Assembly (NCBI GenBank): GCA_014529385.2
Contig: CM043971.1
Location: forward strand, 33,809,709 to 33,873,708
Source of the DNA: Adiantum capillus-veneris
Taxonomy: Eukaryota > Streptophyta > Polypodiopsida > Polypodiales > Pteridaceae
Length of the DNA: 64,000 nucleotides
Direction of reading: 5' to 3'
In this document: piece after piece, positions 33,685 through 44,833 of the stretch
Numbering within the stretch: the stretch's first letter is position 1
How the letters are laid out: every line of letters starts with the position of its first letter
Program-made: the position numbers and the translations under genes
The notes under the pieces: model-generated
Told to the model about the DNA's origin: nothing
Database searches by the model: none
The model's input: the letters and a program-made list of their open reading frames with translations, nothing else

Positions 33685-35002
33685 GGGAGGGGGTATAGCG
33701 GCTTAGTACTTAGGCACCACAGAAGGATGGCAAATCCGCACACCCTTCACACATACACAAGCTCACTCCAAACACAAGACTAGGTGGCGATTCCGCACAC
33801 CTCACATGGGCAAAACATTGCAGGAAAACATACTCACAAAACCTCAAGCTTTATTTAGAGAATAAGGCGATGAAATGGGGAGCATAGGGTAGGGGAATGA
33901 GAAGGGAGAGAGTGGTAGAGCACATGGCGGATAGGTGGGAGTTGATGGCGAAGACTCGCACGAGGGTTATGACCATCATCCTTCATTTAGCTGCCCTTCA
34001 TCTTCCATAGCCCAAGGGTGTAGAGGTCATGCTCAAGACGAGCATGGTGATTGCGGTGATGGTGATGGTGTGGGTGTGTGTGTGTGCACTAGGCACACAC
34101 AGTGCATAGTGTACTCTTTTGGTGATGTTGTGTGTATGTTTAGTGTGATAGTGACCCCTCTTTATATAGGGGAGGAGGGGGGAGAAATACTAGAATTTAG
34201 AAATGAAGAAATCATTATCTACATAGGCCATGTGACTGTGGGCCCCACTTGTCTGGCTGTTTGTATATGTGCCAGAACAGCAGTCTCATGAGAGAGAGAC
34301 TAAGAGAGAGAGATGGGTTGATGAAAAAAAGTGAGAGGTGACATGGAGAATAAAGTAATTACAAGAGGGGAGAGAGGGGAGTGTGTTCAGAGGTGAATTT
34401 GTGTGCAGATGTGTGTGAACACAAGAAAAATCAGGTAACCACCGGGTGGGGATGTGTCTGTGGGCACCTTTTTCAGTGAAACTGAGTGTGTGTGAGTGTG
34501 GGAGAGGTTATTTAGCTACAAGACAAGAGACATGGCGCCCTTTAGAGAGAGAGGGGAGTATTTGGGTCATGGGATATGATAGGAGAGAGAAAGGGGGGGT
34601 GGGGTATACTATTTTGGAAGATAGGATAAGTTGCATGTGAGTTAGGGTGCATTATTGGTGAGTTAGAATGCATTATTGGTGAGAGGTGGGGTAGCTTGAA
34701 GGGAGAGAAAAAGGAGAAAGGACAAGGGGAAGAGAGAGAGGGGGTTGACCTTTTGAGTGGAGGAGAGGAAAAGGGACACACGGCGGGGCAACAGTGACGA
34801 AAAAGGAGGCAAGGTGGGGATGGGCTGCCCCGCAGGCATGAGGTGGCCTATTTTACCTTTCTCATATATTTACATAATCATACTTTAATTTTTCTTACTT
34901 TTTCCAATGCCTTTTATCACTCCCTCCCTAAGAGGGGGTTTTCATGGGGTGGGGACGAGAGAAGAGGGGTATGGGAGCTTGGCTTGTGAAAATCCCCCAT
35001 CA
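33438..35002 (-). mobile_element. Probable solo LTR inserted in E3
   Basis: The RT/RNase H reading of E3 is broken after AAGAATGTAC and resumes at GTACCTTTTG, so 1565 bp were inserted with a 4-bp target duplication GTAC (33434-33437, 35003-35006). The insert begins TG and ends CA. On the minus strand it has a TATA box (CCTATATAAA, 34161-34170) in mid-element, as in an LTR promoter. There is no coding capacity. Its two ends are also short inverted repeats (TGAYGGGRG), so a non-autonomous DNA transposon is an alternative. A GA microsatellite is at about 33650-33681. Confidence 0.6.
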
Positions 35003-35006
35003 GTAC

Positions 35007-36802
35007 CTTTTGTGTGGGCTGAACCTCAAGAGAATTCATTCCAGATGTTAAAGAAGATGCTTTCTTTAGCACCAATATTACAACCTCCAGATTGGTCATT
35101 ACCTTTTCATGTTTTTGTTGATGCATCGAATATGGCCATTGGTGTTGTCCTTGTGCAAGAAAAAGTTAGAGGATGGTTCCGACTTGTTGATTATGCTAGT
35201 ATGGTGTTAACATCAGCCGAGAGAAACTATGTTGTAATAGAAAGGGAATCTCTTGGTATGGTCTATGGTTTAAATAAATTCAAGCATTACTTGTTGAGAA
35301 ACAAAGTTATTTTTCATGTGGACCATTAGGCATTGCTTTCCTTGATTGAGAAGCCATTGCTAACAGGCAGATTAGCAAGATGGATGTTGTTGTTGCAGGA
35401 GTTTGATTTTGTCATTGTGCACACTCCTGGCAAAGAGCATGTCATAGCTAATTATTTAAGTAGAATTGATATAAGAGAGGAACCAACAGGGGTTTCCGAT
35501 GATTTACTAGATGCTTATCTATTTGATGTTCAGAATCCAGTTTCCGAATCATGGTATGATCAACTGCTCATATTTTTGACAGATGGTACAATGCCAATCG
35601 GATTTTCAGGAGATCAGAGAAGGAAGTTTGCTTTAAAGAGTCAAACATTTTTGGTAATAGCAGGAGCATTGTATAGAAAAGGGATTGATCAGGTAATCCA
35701 AAGGTGCATTCCAGACTTTGATGGAGGACATTTTTCTGGTGATATTACAGGCAAAAAAGTTTTGCAAGCTGGATTATGGTGGCACACTGTATTAAAAGAT
35801 GCTCATGAGTATGCTAAAAGCTGTGTAATTTGTTAGAAGTTAGGTCAACTAGATGCCAGAGATAGATTGACCGATCATCCTATTTAACCTCTGGAACCTT
35901 TTCAAAAGTGGGGTATGGACTATGTGGGACCTGTAAAGCCTACCACTAACAGGGGATGTAGGTACATTTTGGTAGCTACTGATTATTGCACCAAGTGGGT
36001 TGAAGCAGTGGCTCTGAAAGACAATAAAGCTGATAGTGTTGCTAGGTTTCTCTATCACAACATTATGACTCGATTTGGATGTCTTGTGGAGTTGGTTAGT
36101 GACAGAGGCAGCCATTTTCTAAATGAGGTGATTGCTGAGTTAACCAAAACTCACATGATAATGCACAAGAAGTCCACAGCTTATCATCCTCAAGCTAATG
36201 GATAGGCTGAAAGTACAAACAAGACCCTGGTAAGGATATTGAGGAAAATTGTTCAGGACAATAAGAAGGATTGGGATCAGAAGCTTGATTCAACATTATG
36301 GTCTTTTAGGACAGCCTTCAAGGTCACAACAGAAATGACTCCTTTTAAATTGGTTTATGGGTTGGAAGTTGTGGTTCCTATGGAATTTGTAGTTCCGAGT
36401 CTTCGAATCAATGCTGAGAAAATGAGTCCTAAGTTGTCAGTCAAGTATAGGAGCAAGTATTTGATGCAGCTAGAAGAAGACAGATTGATTAGTTCATATA
36501 TCTCTGAGGTGATTCAAAGAAGGAGAAAGGCTTTGGGTAAGCATGAATGTTAACTTAAAGGTTTTTAGGTGGGAGACTGGGTTATATTGTATAACTCCAG
36601 ATTGGGACCACATACAGACAAGCTCACTTTAAGATATATTGGTCCTTATAAAATTGTTCAGGATATGGGTCAGGGAACATTTATAGTTGCTGATGTTTTT
36701 GGCACAAGAGTTGAAAAACCTGGTTTATGGGTTCAAACTGAAAAAATTTCAAGGGAAACCACCTCATTTGGATTGGCCTTTAACAGGATTGATTCTACCT
36801 GA
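35007..36802 (+). pseudogene. E3 RNase H and integrase
   Basis: RNase H (FHVFVDASNMAIGVVLVQ … ERNYVVIERESLGMVYGLNKFKHYLL) runs into integrase with the finger end YAKSCVIC, core DYVGPVKP, VSDRGSHF and AYHPQANG, and the C-terminal KVGDWVILYNSRLG-type segment (frame 36569-36802). In-frame stops occur at 35327-35329, 35834-35836, 35885-35887 and 36203-36205. By comparison with relatives these stand at Gln codons (CAG to TAG, CAA to TAA). It is inactive. Confidence 0.85.
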
Positions 36803-39455
36803 ACAATTTTCAGACTACAGTGTAGATAAATGGTATGGGACTTCTCAAAATTTTCCAAAGAATGTGCTTTTGAAGAATGTTGATTCTCACTATGTCATCC
36901 AGAGTGGTGCACCAATAGATTACAAGAGTCAGACTGTAAGGTTCCACAATTGGTTGAATGCAGCATCTATAGTCGGACTTTCTCACATTGGATGTGTTTT
37001 CCAGATCAGATTTTCTTAGATTGGAGTTTTTTGTGTCGGAATTTTCCAAATCGGATGTTCCTGGATCAAATTCTTAAGGAGGGTATTTTGAAAAAGGATT
37101 TTGAATTGAGGGATGATTTGACCTTAAGCGAATCCCTTGTGCAACGGGTATTCTTAGTGGAGGGTGCGCTAATCGAAGGCACCATCAATCACTTCTGTCG
37201 CTCTCATACTTACCTTATGTGGACGTCTGATTTTTTCAAGTACACACCACCTCTGCGTTCACCTGCAGCAATGGTACACGGGAAGCAAAGTAGCGCCATG
37301 CAATTCGAGTTGGAGCAAGATGAGCCACCACGGTGTTTGCCGCGCAAGGGGCAAGTTGTGACTGTGGATGTAAGCAGCCCGGAGGAAGAAGAAATTTTTG
37401 GAGATGAGGATACACGCGTGGGTACTCCTCGTAGTGCGGCCAAGCTCCAACAATCTTTGATGGAGCCTTTCACGGATTTTAAGGTGCAGTTGTATTTGAC
37501 ATTTGAAGCAAATCTTGCATGGTTTCAGACCATTGGATTGCAGGACTTTGCCTACCATGGGATGATTGGAGGAATAACTACTATGCCAAGGCTTAGCTTG
37601 ACATCATCAAGAAAACAAAGGGTATGATTTCTAGTATTGTCTCTCTTACCCCTGATTTGGTAGCTTAGGTGTTTAAGTTACCATCCAAAGTGAGTACCAC
37701 CATCCCTAAGTGTTCTGAAATTTTGTTGAAAAAAGAGTTTGGTCCCATTGAAGGTAACAGAAAATACTACATGCTTAGGAATGTTCATTATATCAGAAGG
37801 GAGCAGCTAAAGTGGTACCTTGAAAGGTTATGCTTTTTGATTAAGTTTGACTACATGTCAAAAGAGAATTATGGACCACTGTGCTTTGCAGAACAGGGGA
37901 GCAAAGTTAATTGGGCTAATTGGCTATTTGACAAGATTTCTGCTGAGGTGTATATGTCAGACAAAAGGAGAGCTCAAAATTTACTAGACTTTCTACATTT
38001 TTGGCAGCAATGTTTAGTTTTCCTTACAAAGTCCCTAGTGTAATCAGGGATGCAGGTGATGAGCATTTTACTAGTGACTTGGGCAAAATGTTGGATATGC
38101 AGGGAAATTAGACTGCAGGTCTGAAGTTGGATTTGCCAACAGATATGTTGCAGAACAAGCAGCAGATGGATTCTTTTAAGTTCCTAGTCAAAGATGGATA
38201 TTTAGAGGAGGAGGCTCTAAAGGCTGTGCAGAATTCGGATATGGTTACTTCTATCCCAGATTTGGATAGGCCTATCATGAGTACTAAGGATAAAGTGCAG
38301 ACAACCACTAAGTTGGGAAAGTTGTTCACTTTCTCAAAGAAAAGGAAAGTGGACAATGACATGCTCAAGGCAGTTAGATTTTGATCCTGGCTGTGATGTT
38401 AAGGCTAAGGAAGTGGGGGACATTGATGCTGTTGACATGACTGTGCAGATGTTGGCACAGGTTAAGAAGTTTGTTCAAAAACAGCAATTACAGGTGGATT
38501 TTGATCCTGCAATGACCAAAACAGGGGCATCTCAGGTGTTATTACAGGAGGAGGTTGGTAAGGTCAAAAATTTGACTATACAGATGGACAATTTGAAGAG
38601 TCAGCATAAAGAGGAAATGCAGTCTATTGTGGGGAAACATCAAGATGAATTGGCCAAGGTCAAACTGTCCTTGGGGCTACTCAAAGAGTGGACATGACTC
38701 TCGAAGGTAAAGTCAGCAATGAATTAGAGCAGTTGCCTAATACAAATGTGGAATTGCAGGTTCAGAATCTAGTGCTTGAACAAAGACTTCATCCTTTGTT
38801 GGACTTAGAGAAATAGGTGTTGTATCATGAGGATTTAGATGTTATTGGAGTGTTGATGTGAGAGGGAGATGTGCAGGTCCTTAGGCAGTAGCTCAAGCAC
38901 TCCATGGAGGAAGTCTGGCAATCCATGAGAGCTAGATTGAATAATGTTGTGAAGCATCCATATGAAGTGGTGAAGACAGGCTTTGTTAGTGCACATGAAG
39001 AAAATTTGATGGTGGAGATAGCTCAACTAAAAAAGGAGAGAGAGTTTTGGATTAAGCAGGTGCAAAAGCTTAAAGTAAAGCACAAGGAGAAGCTAGTCAT
39101 TGAAGAGTAGTTACAGGGTGCAGAGCAGGCTGAGTGTTCAGAGAGACCAGGTCATAACATGGAATCAGAACTGGAACAGAAGCCAGATGCTGAGCCAAAA
39201 TTGCAGATTGATGAAGATATTTTAGCAAAATTTACAGTATCCAGCTGGGGAGACTTCTGACCCAGTAGAAGTTTCAATTTCTGAAGCTGAAGCTGTTAAT
39301 GTTTCTGAGACTATGGAGAAATGATGCAACATTTACTCTTTTTAGGCTGAACAGTAATTGTAGTTATTGGACTTTATTTTGTCACGATGTTTTGATCGAG
39401 GGATATGTGGATCCGAGTCGGATTTCTACAAAATCCACCACCGGGGCGTGCCATG
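36803..39455 (+). pseudogene. E3 3' accessory region with extra ORFs
   Basis: About 2.6 kb separates integrase from the 3' LTR. Frames 36950-37627 (better start at 37271, MVHGKQSS), 37669-38043, 38127-38384, 38356-38697 and 38904-39110 look like one broken ORF. It has an acidic Glu-rich stretch (VSSPEEEEIFGDED), then a central domain rich in Trp, Tyr and Lys (WYLERLCFLIKFDYM … WANWLFDKISAEV), then a long Leu/Lys/Glu/Gln-rich part, probably coiled coil. Athila/Tat elements often carry an extra ORF here. I recognise no known domain. Confidence 0.5.
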
Positions 39456-39824
39456 TGCTCACAGGGTACTTATTTAGCTGAAGTAATGCTCAGTTGGATT
39501 ATCCGATTTTGATTGAAAATTGGATCTGAATCGGATTTTGCTCTGGTCGGATATTCGGACTTGTTAAAGTCGGATGTTCATGTCAATTAGAGCAGTTATA
39601 ATTGGTTGGGGATATAGAAGTAGTCGTGGATAGAAAGGAAAGCAGATGTATGAAGATTGAGAAGGGGAAGATTTCTGGTGTCTGATCTTCTTTGATTTCC
39701 TATTCTTGTTAAATCTGAAATGTTTGCTCAACTGCTACAGTGTTTTTGATCATGAATTTGGTGTTCTTCTATCTGTGTGCTAGTTTGTGTGAGAATGAAA
39801 TCTTTGTGTTGTTGAACCCCAACA
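39456..39824 (+). repeat. 3' LTR of E3
   Basis: TGCTCACAGGG to CCCCAACA, same length as 29293-29661, about 23 differences, mostly transitions. It is followed by the target duplication TCTAT. Confidence 0.9.
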
Positions 39825-39829
39825 TCTAT

Positions 39830-42800
39830 AGGAGCTAATTTTAAAATTAGTCTCCCATCATTGGTCTCTCTAACTTTTTCCCATAAATGTCCTGGCCAGT
39901 CTTCCTCTACGAAAGGAATTCCGTCTAAGGCATCTTCGTTGTTTGACACTATAAGTTCTGGTTCTTTTGTTTCAAGGTGGGGTTCTACCACCGCATCGGA
40001 TTTTCCTTTAGTGTCTCTTACCACAAGCTCCTCAGGTTTTGCAATACTTTCAAGCTTGGGTTTTTGTTTTTCCAGCATTTCTTGCGTGATTCTTACCAAA
40101 TTTTAATAAGCTTCCAGCTTAGCTATTTCCATGTCTGGAGAAGGATAGTTTTTCCATTTGTTTTCCATGTTTTGACCTGCTTTAAGTCCTGCTTGGTAGG
40201 CTTCCAAGGCTGCATTAATAGGCTCAAAATTTTTATCAACCAAATTGAATCCTCCAGATTTCACGGTTGTTTCCTTGATTTCACTTCCAGTTTCTTTTAC
40301 CTTTTCCTGGAATAGCTTTTTTGCTTTCTTCTCGATTTCAGCCCGTTGTTTTTGTTTTCTCATCTCATATCTTTTGCTTCTGCTTCTTTTGATCCTTTGA
40401 GAGGAAACTTTCGTATTTTCCAAATCATCAGAGGAGTTGTGTTTCTTTTTCTTAGCCTGGGCTCTAGTGATTACCTTGATTGGAACAATCGGTTCACTCT
40501 CAGATGAGCTACTAGGTATCACTTGGACTACATTTACTACTGTTTTACCCTTGTTTGAAGGAATTTTAGGACAATCTTTCAGAAAGTGTCCTCCCTTTTT
40601 GCAACATTGTATGAAATAGGCTTCAACTGGCTTGAGGTTTTTGTCAGGCTCTGGGCATTCATTTTTCCAATGATCATCTGCACCACAATTGTGACAGTTT
40701 CTTGTTCTTGGCTTAATCATGGGTCTTACCATGGGAGGTCTGACACCTTGATTAGCTACATAATACATTGGTGCAAGCTCTGTTGGAGCATAAGTCATGG
40801 GTTCTTCCATTGGTGGTGGATGTAAATTACACCAATCTCCTTCTAACATTACTATAGATGGACTAGGCTCCGCATAGGGTGTAACAGGCACTAATGCTTG
40901 TTCATCTATGACTCCTTCAGAATGCATGCACTTTACAGGCACTGCATTATGTCCTAGATATGGAGGTTGTTGACCCAACACAGGTTGAGGTCTTTCCATA
41001 CCTATCAGTGGTCTTTGAACTTGGGCCATATTAGGCTGATCTCTATACATAGGTTGTCCTTGTGGCCTCATAGGCACGTACTGAACATTCCCATCATACT
41101 TTGGTCAGAAGTAGCACTTGTGGGTCTCATGGTTGGTCCATTTACCCTCAATTGCACACCATTTTTGTGGCCTAATTGGTTGTCCCTGTGGCCTAATTGG
41201 TTATCCCCGTTGAGGTATCCCTTGTCCTGGTCCCCTTATAGGTGCTTTTTGCATGTTGTTCATCATGTCGTTCATCCTTTTGAGAATATCTTCTATGGCT
41301 GAAAGTGGTGTTGTAGCCACCGTTCCCACTTGTGCTGGTTTAGTGGATGTTGTTTTCTCGCTTTGGTTATCCTTAGGTACATCTTCTTCATTGAAAATAT
41401 CACAATTGTCTCCTAAGTCAATAGCATATGACAAACACTCTTCTAGGGTATAGAAGAGTATAGCATGAAGTTAGCAGTCCCTCTAGAAACAAAGATACGA
41501 GTCGTTCTTCTGCAGGTATCTCTAGCCTTGGGCATCTGACAATGTATTGTTTCATTTGAGTGGCACAATCCCTAACAGACTCACCATGTTTCTGTTTAAA
41601 ACTGTAGATTTGAGCTACTGTATCATGTTTGATCCCGGTTTTGGAACAAGTAGCTACATATCCTTGAGCTAATGTGTTCAAGTCCATAATTGACGTTGGT
41701 GGAATGTTTTGGAACCACGTCAATGTTTTTCCTTCTAATGTCATTCCAAACCCCTCAAATTGAGTATGGAAATTGAATATACGTTCTGCTCTTAGCACTT
41801 GCTTAAAGCTTGCTAAGTGGTCGTATGGATCCCCTGATCCACTGTATTTCCTGACCCATTTCTGAAAATCAGCTAGTTTGACGAGTCTGTTTGGTTCAAC
41901 TCCCGATCTCTTGGCAGTTGGTCCTGCTCCGAGTTCTTCAAACCAGTCTGTTGGAAATAGTGACGCATGTAGACCTGAATTGGCCTTAGTGTCACCCGCT
42001 TTTCTTCGTGATGAGGTGGTTTCTGGTTTCTTAACATTACTTACAGATGATCTCTCACTGTGTTCATCTCTTGAAATTGTTTTTGGTCCTTGTCCCAATA
42101 TCCAATACTTTATGGAATACCCTTGGTATTTGGTTTGTTCTACCTCCTCAGGAACTCCTCAGGAGTCTTCATAACAAAATTGTTGTTATAACAATCCCTA
42201 AACAGGTAGGTTGGTAGGTCTATTGATCCCTTATCTTTGATCTTGAAGATATAGATGATCTTCATGGACGTTAGTTGTCCTGATTTGGCATGCAAAGTCC
42301 ACAGAAGATCTTTTATGTTTCTATCCTCCCAACAATAGACTCGAATCCTAGGATTATCCGTACTAAGCCGTTTCAAAGGCTTCAAATCTACTTGATCTTA
42401 TCCCTTGAATTCTAAAGTTGGTGGTCCTTCGTTTTCTGTTTACTTCTAACATCCATTTGTCTATCACGTCAGGGTTTTTGACTTTGTACATACTGAGTTT
42501 CGTTCCTGTCCGTGTACATTTTTCCTTATTTGTTTGCCCTACGTCTCTTCTTCGAACTCAATACCATGGTCATCAATGCGAATAGCATACTCTTCGTTAG
42601 GATCCAAGTAAACCTGAGCTCCATGGCGATTAGTCTTATAAAAAGAGAGTATATGCTTATAGCGCATTGTCTTTCCGGTTTCCGAGTGAGTTGAATAGGA
42701 AGACATTTCAGATGTTGAATCTGAAAAAGTGCCTGAGACTTCTTCAAGAATAGTATGCAAGGAATTGCCTTGATTCACGCTTTCTTCGGTGGATGCTCTA

Positions 42801-42859
42801 CTGGAGGTTTCTATGAGTATGCCCTGATTTCCTAGTACACGACCAGATCTAAGGTTCAT
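39830..42859 (-). pseudogene. Element H gag
   Basis: Coding order on the minus strand: a frame starting MNLRSGRVLG at 42859 (to 42539), an interval with frameshifts, then the capsid domain in 41418-42098 (YDHLASFKQVLRAERIF … LTWFQNIPP … DTVAQIYSFKQKHGESV), then 40103-41077 with a CCHC knuckle CHNCGADDHWKNEC and a degenerate second one (CKKGGHFLKDC lacking its first Cys), then a Lys/Arg/Ser-rich tail and 39830-40099. The last frame runs across the E3 insertion point directly into RNase H at 29292. Several frameshifts and at least one TAA make it non-functional. Confidence 0.8.
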
Positions 42860-43265
42860 AAAGACTTATGAAGCCCTAGATAGAGTACTTACCTTTGGAT
42901 TGACTTGTTGTCAATTTCCACTTGATTCAATTGCAACTTTCTGTCAAGCTACCAATTCCTCGTCTGCAACCTGATTCCTGTATAAATTTGATCAAGTTAG
43001 CTATTTTTCTATAAAGACAGTAAGTTTTTGCTAACTATCGTGATTGATCTATGTGTATCACTTCAAATCAAGCTATGGGAGTCAGCACATGACGTTCAGA
43101 TTCAACTTTGGCAAAAATCAAAGGATTAATCTGCGATTTGGAAACTGAGTGAACATGTACCAATTTGGATCCGATTGAACCCAAAATTTCCCGGTGGCTT
43201 TGTATTATGCTGGTCTAACACTGTACAAGTTCAAAAGTCAAAACTGATGTCCTTGTGTAGTAGTA

Positions 43266-44149
43266 GTAAATAATCATGATTATTTACTTTTGTCAGTCTT
43301 TTGTGATTTTTGGCTTGGTTTGGCAAGTATACAACCTGTTAAAGTCCTTAGACAAGTTTTAACAAGTTTGGACAAATTTTGATCAAGTTTAACAACTGTT
43401 TTGTGTCCGCAAACTCTGATTTCAAGAATCTGGCTTAAGTCTTACTTTTGTGATCCAAATTTCACAAAAATGGATTTGTGGGGTCTACTTGATATGCTTG
43501 ACATTGTGGTATACTCAAATTTGAAAACTTGTCAATTTTTGGAGCAAATGTAAATAATCGTGATTATTTACTCCAGCTATATTTTTGCAAATTTTTGTCC
43601 CAACTTTGACACAGATCTGTTAAGCACCTCAAGTTAAGGTCTCTAGCCAAGTTTCCTCAAGTTTGGACAAGTGTTGGTCAAATGGTCATCAATTTTCTGT
43701 CCGCAGACTATCTTTGCAAATTTGGTCACAATTTCCAATCCAATTATCCAAATCTTATCAAATTTGGTTTGTGGGATTATTACAACATGATAAAACTAGT
43801 GGTATGCCAATTTGATCAAAAAAAAAAGAAAAATGGAGCAGATGTAAATAATCACGATTATTTACAACTGACAACTTTTTGCATCTTTTTGGTCAAGTGA
43901 GCATGTACACATGTTTATCACATCAATATAAGCCCATGAATCAAATTTCAACAAGTTTGGACAATTTTTTTCCAATTTACACTCAAGATTCAGAAAGTCA
44001 GTACAAACTTTAGTTTTCACCCAGTTTTTGTCAGCTTGGTGATCCAAATATTTTGTGCTTTTATAAAAGTTGTTTGTACACATGCAATGAGTCAATGGTA
44101 TGAACCTTGATTAAATCTGAGCTAAAAGTTAATAATCGTGATTATTAAC
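43266..44149. repeat. Palindrome array 1 of element H (four sites, 284-294 bp apart)
   Basis: 22-bp palindromes lie at 43266-43287 (perfect, GTAAATAATCATGATTATTTAC), 43550-43571, 43844-43865 and 44128-44149. All have the arms GTWAATAATC / GATTATTWAC and differ mainly in the two central bases. A half site (GTAAATAAT) is at 44264. The DNA between is non-coding and repeats phrases such as CAAGTTTGGACAA, so this looks like a diverged tandem repeat in the untranslated leader between the 5' LTR and gag. Confidence 0.9.
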
Positions 44150-44810
44150 TTCAGGCTTGAAATGAATAATTTTTGCAATTTTTCAATGGACAGTCTTTTT
44201 ATGGTCTATTTTAAGCCTATGAATCAAGTCAAAATTTAATTTGGCCTAAAATGTCACGAAAAAGTAAATAATTTGAGTTTTGGCCTACTCTTGAAATTTT
44301 TACCTCGAAGTGTCCTTGAGCTTACCCACTGGTTCATACAACTTTTAAGCTTATTCTCCAGTTGGATTGAGTGGTTTAGAGTCTTTTCGTGCTATTTGTA
44401 GCTGTAGACCTGAAATTCTGCAACTTCCAATAACAACTCACAATGATTCTTTCAGAGAGAGCAATGTTCTGAAATCCACCTCGGATCCTACTTACCCTAC
44501 TCCTAGATTCTCATGCAATGCGGTTGTGGAAAGTGTCCACAGATACTCGTTTTCTTGTCTTTTATGGTTTTTGAGCATTGATCTTAAGGCTTGTCTCCTC
44601 TATCAATTATCCTCAAAATCCTAATCTATTTCTACAATCCTAAAGGCACTCAGCAAGTACAGTTACTTCCAAGCTACCTCTACACAACAAAAGATGACAA
44701 TCTTAGGCTATGCGGTTTCTAAAAGAAAGTTTTGAACTCTAGGTGATCCTAGAGGAATTTAAAGGATAACTTCACCAGACGCTCGTGTTTTTTCCTAGTT
44801 TAGGTCTCTT

Positions 44811-44831
44811 CGATCCCGGACAGCGACGCCA
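44811..44831 (-). other. Primer binding site of element H, tRNA-Asp-like
   Basis: On the minus strand TGGCGTCGCTGTCCGGGATC follows the 5' LTR after two bases. It fits the complement of a tRNA-Asp 3' end (…GATCCC-GG-CAGCGACGCCA) with small differences in the TpsiC arm. tRNA-Asp priming is common in Athila/Tat elements. Confidence 0.7.
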
Positions 44832-44833
44832 AA

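Larger units (their letters stand above)
29293..39824 (+). mobile_element. Element E3: decayed Athila/Tat-like Ty3 retrotransposon
   Basis: LTRs of 369 bp each (29293-29661, 39456-39824) differ at about 23 positions by my count (6%). A perfect 5-bp target duplication TCTAT lies at 29288-29292 and 39825-39829. The order is gag with two zinc knuckles, protease, RT, RNase H, integrase, then a 3' region of about 2.4 kb with extra ORFs. RT phrases such as DGFSGYNQI and FITEWGAF are typical of the non-chromovirus Athila/Tat branch. Many in-frame stops and several frameshifts make it inactive. A further insertion (33438-35002) splits RT from RNase H. Confidence 0.92.

Noticed and set aside
33438-35002. 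Helitron or CACTA element in E3
   Set aside because: The ends are TG…CA with a GTAC duplication. There is no insertion between A and T, no CTRR end, and no CACTA terminus.
34907-35006. N-terminal extension of the E3 RNase H frame
   Set aside because: The first 33 codons of that open frame lie in the inserted 1565-bp DNA. The real reading resumes only after 35002.
30712-36205. Recoding of TAG as glutamine
   Set aside because: Stops at Gln sites occur only in decayed elements together with frameshifts. The intact copia ORF has no internal TAG or TAA and ends normally.
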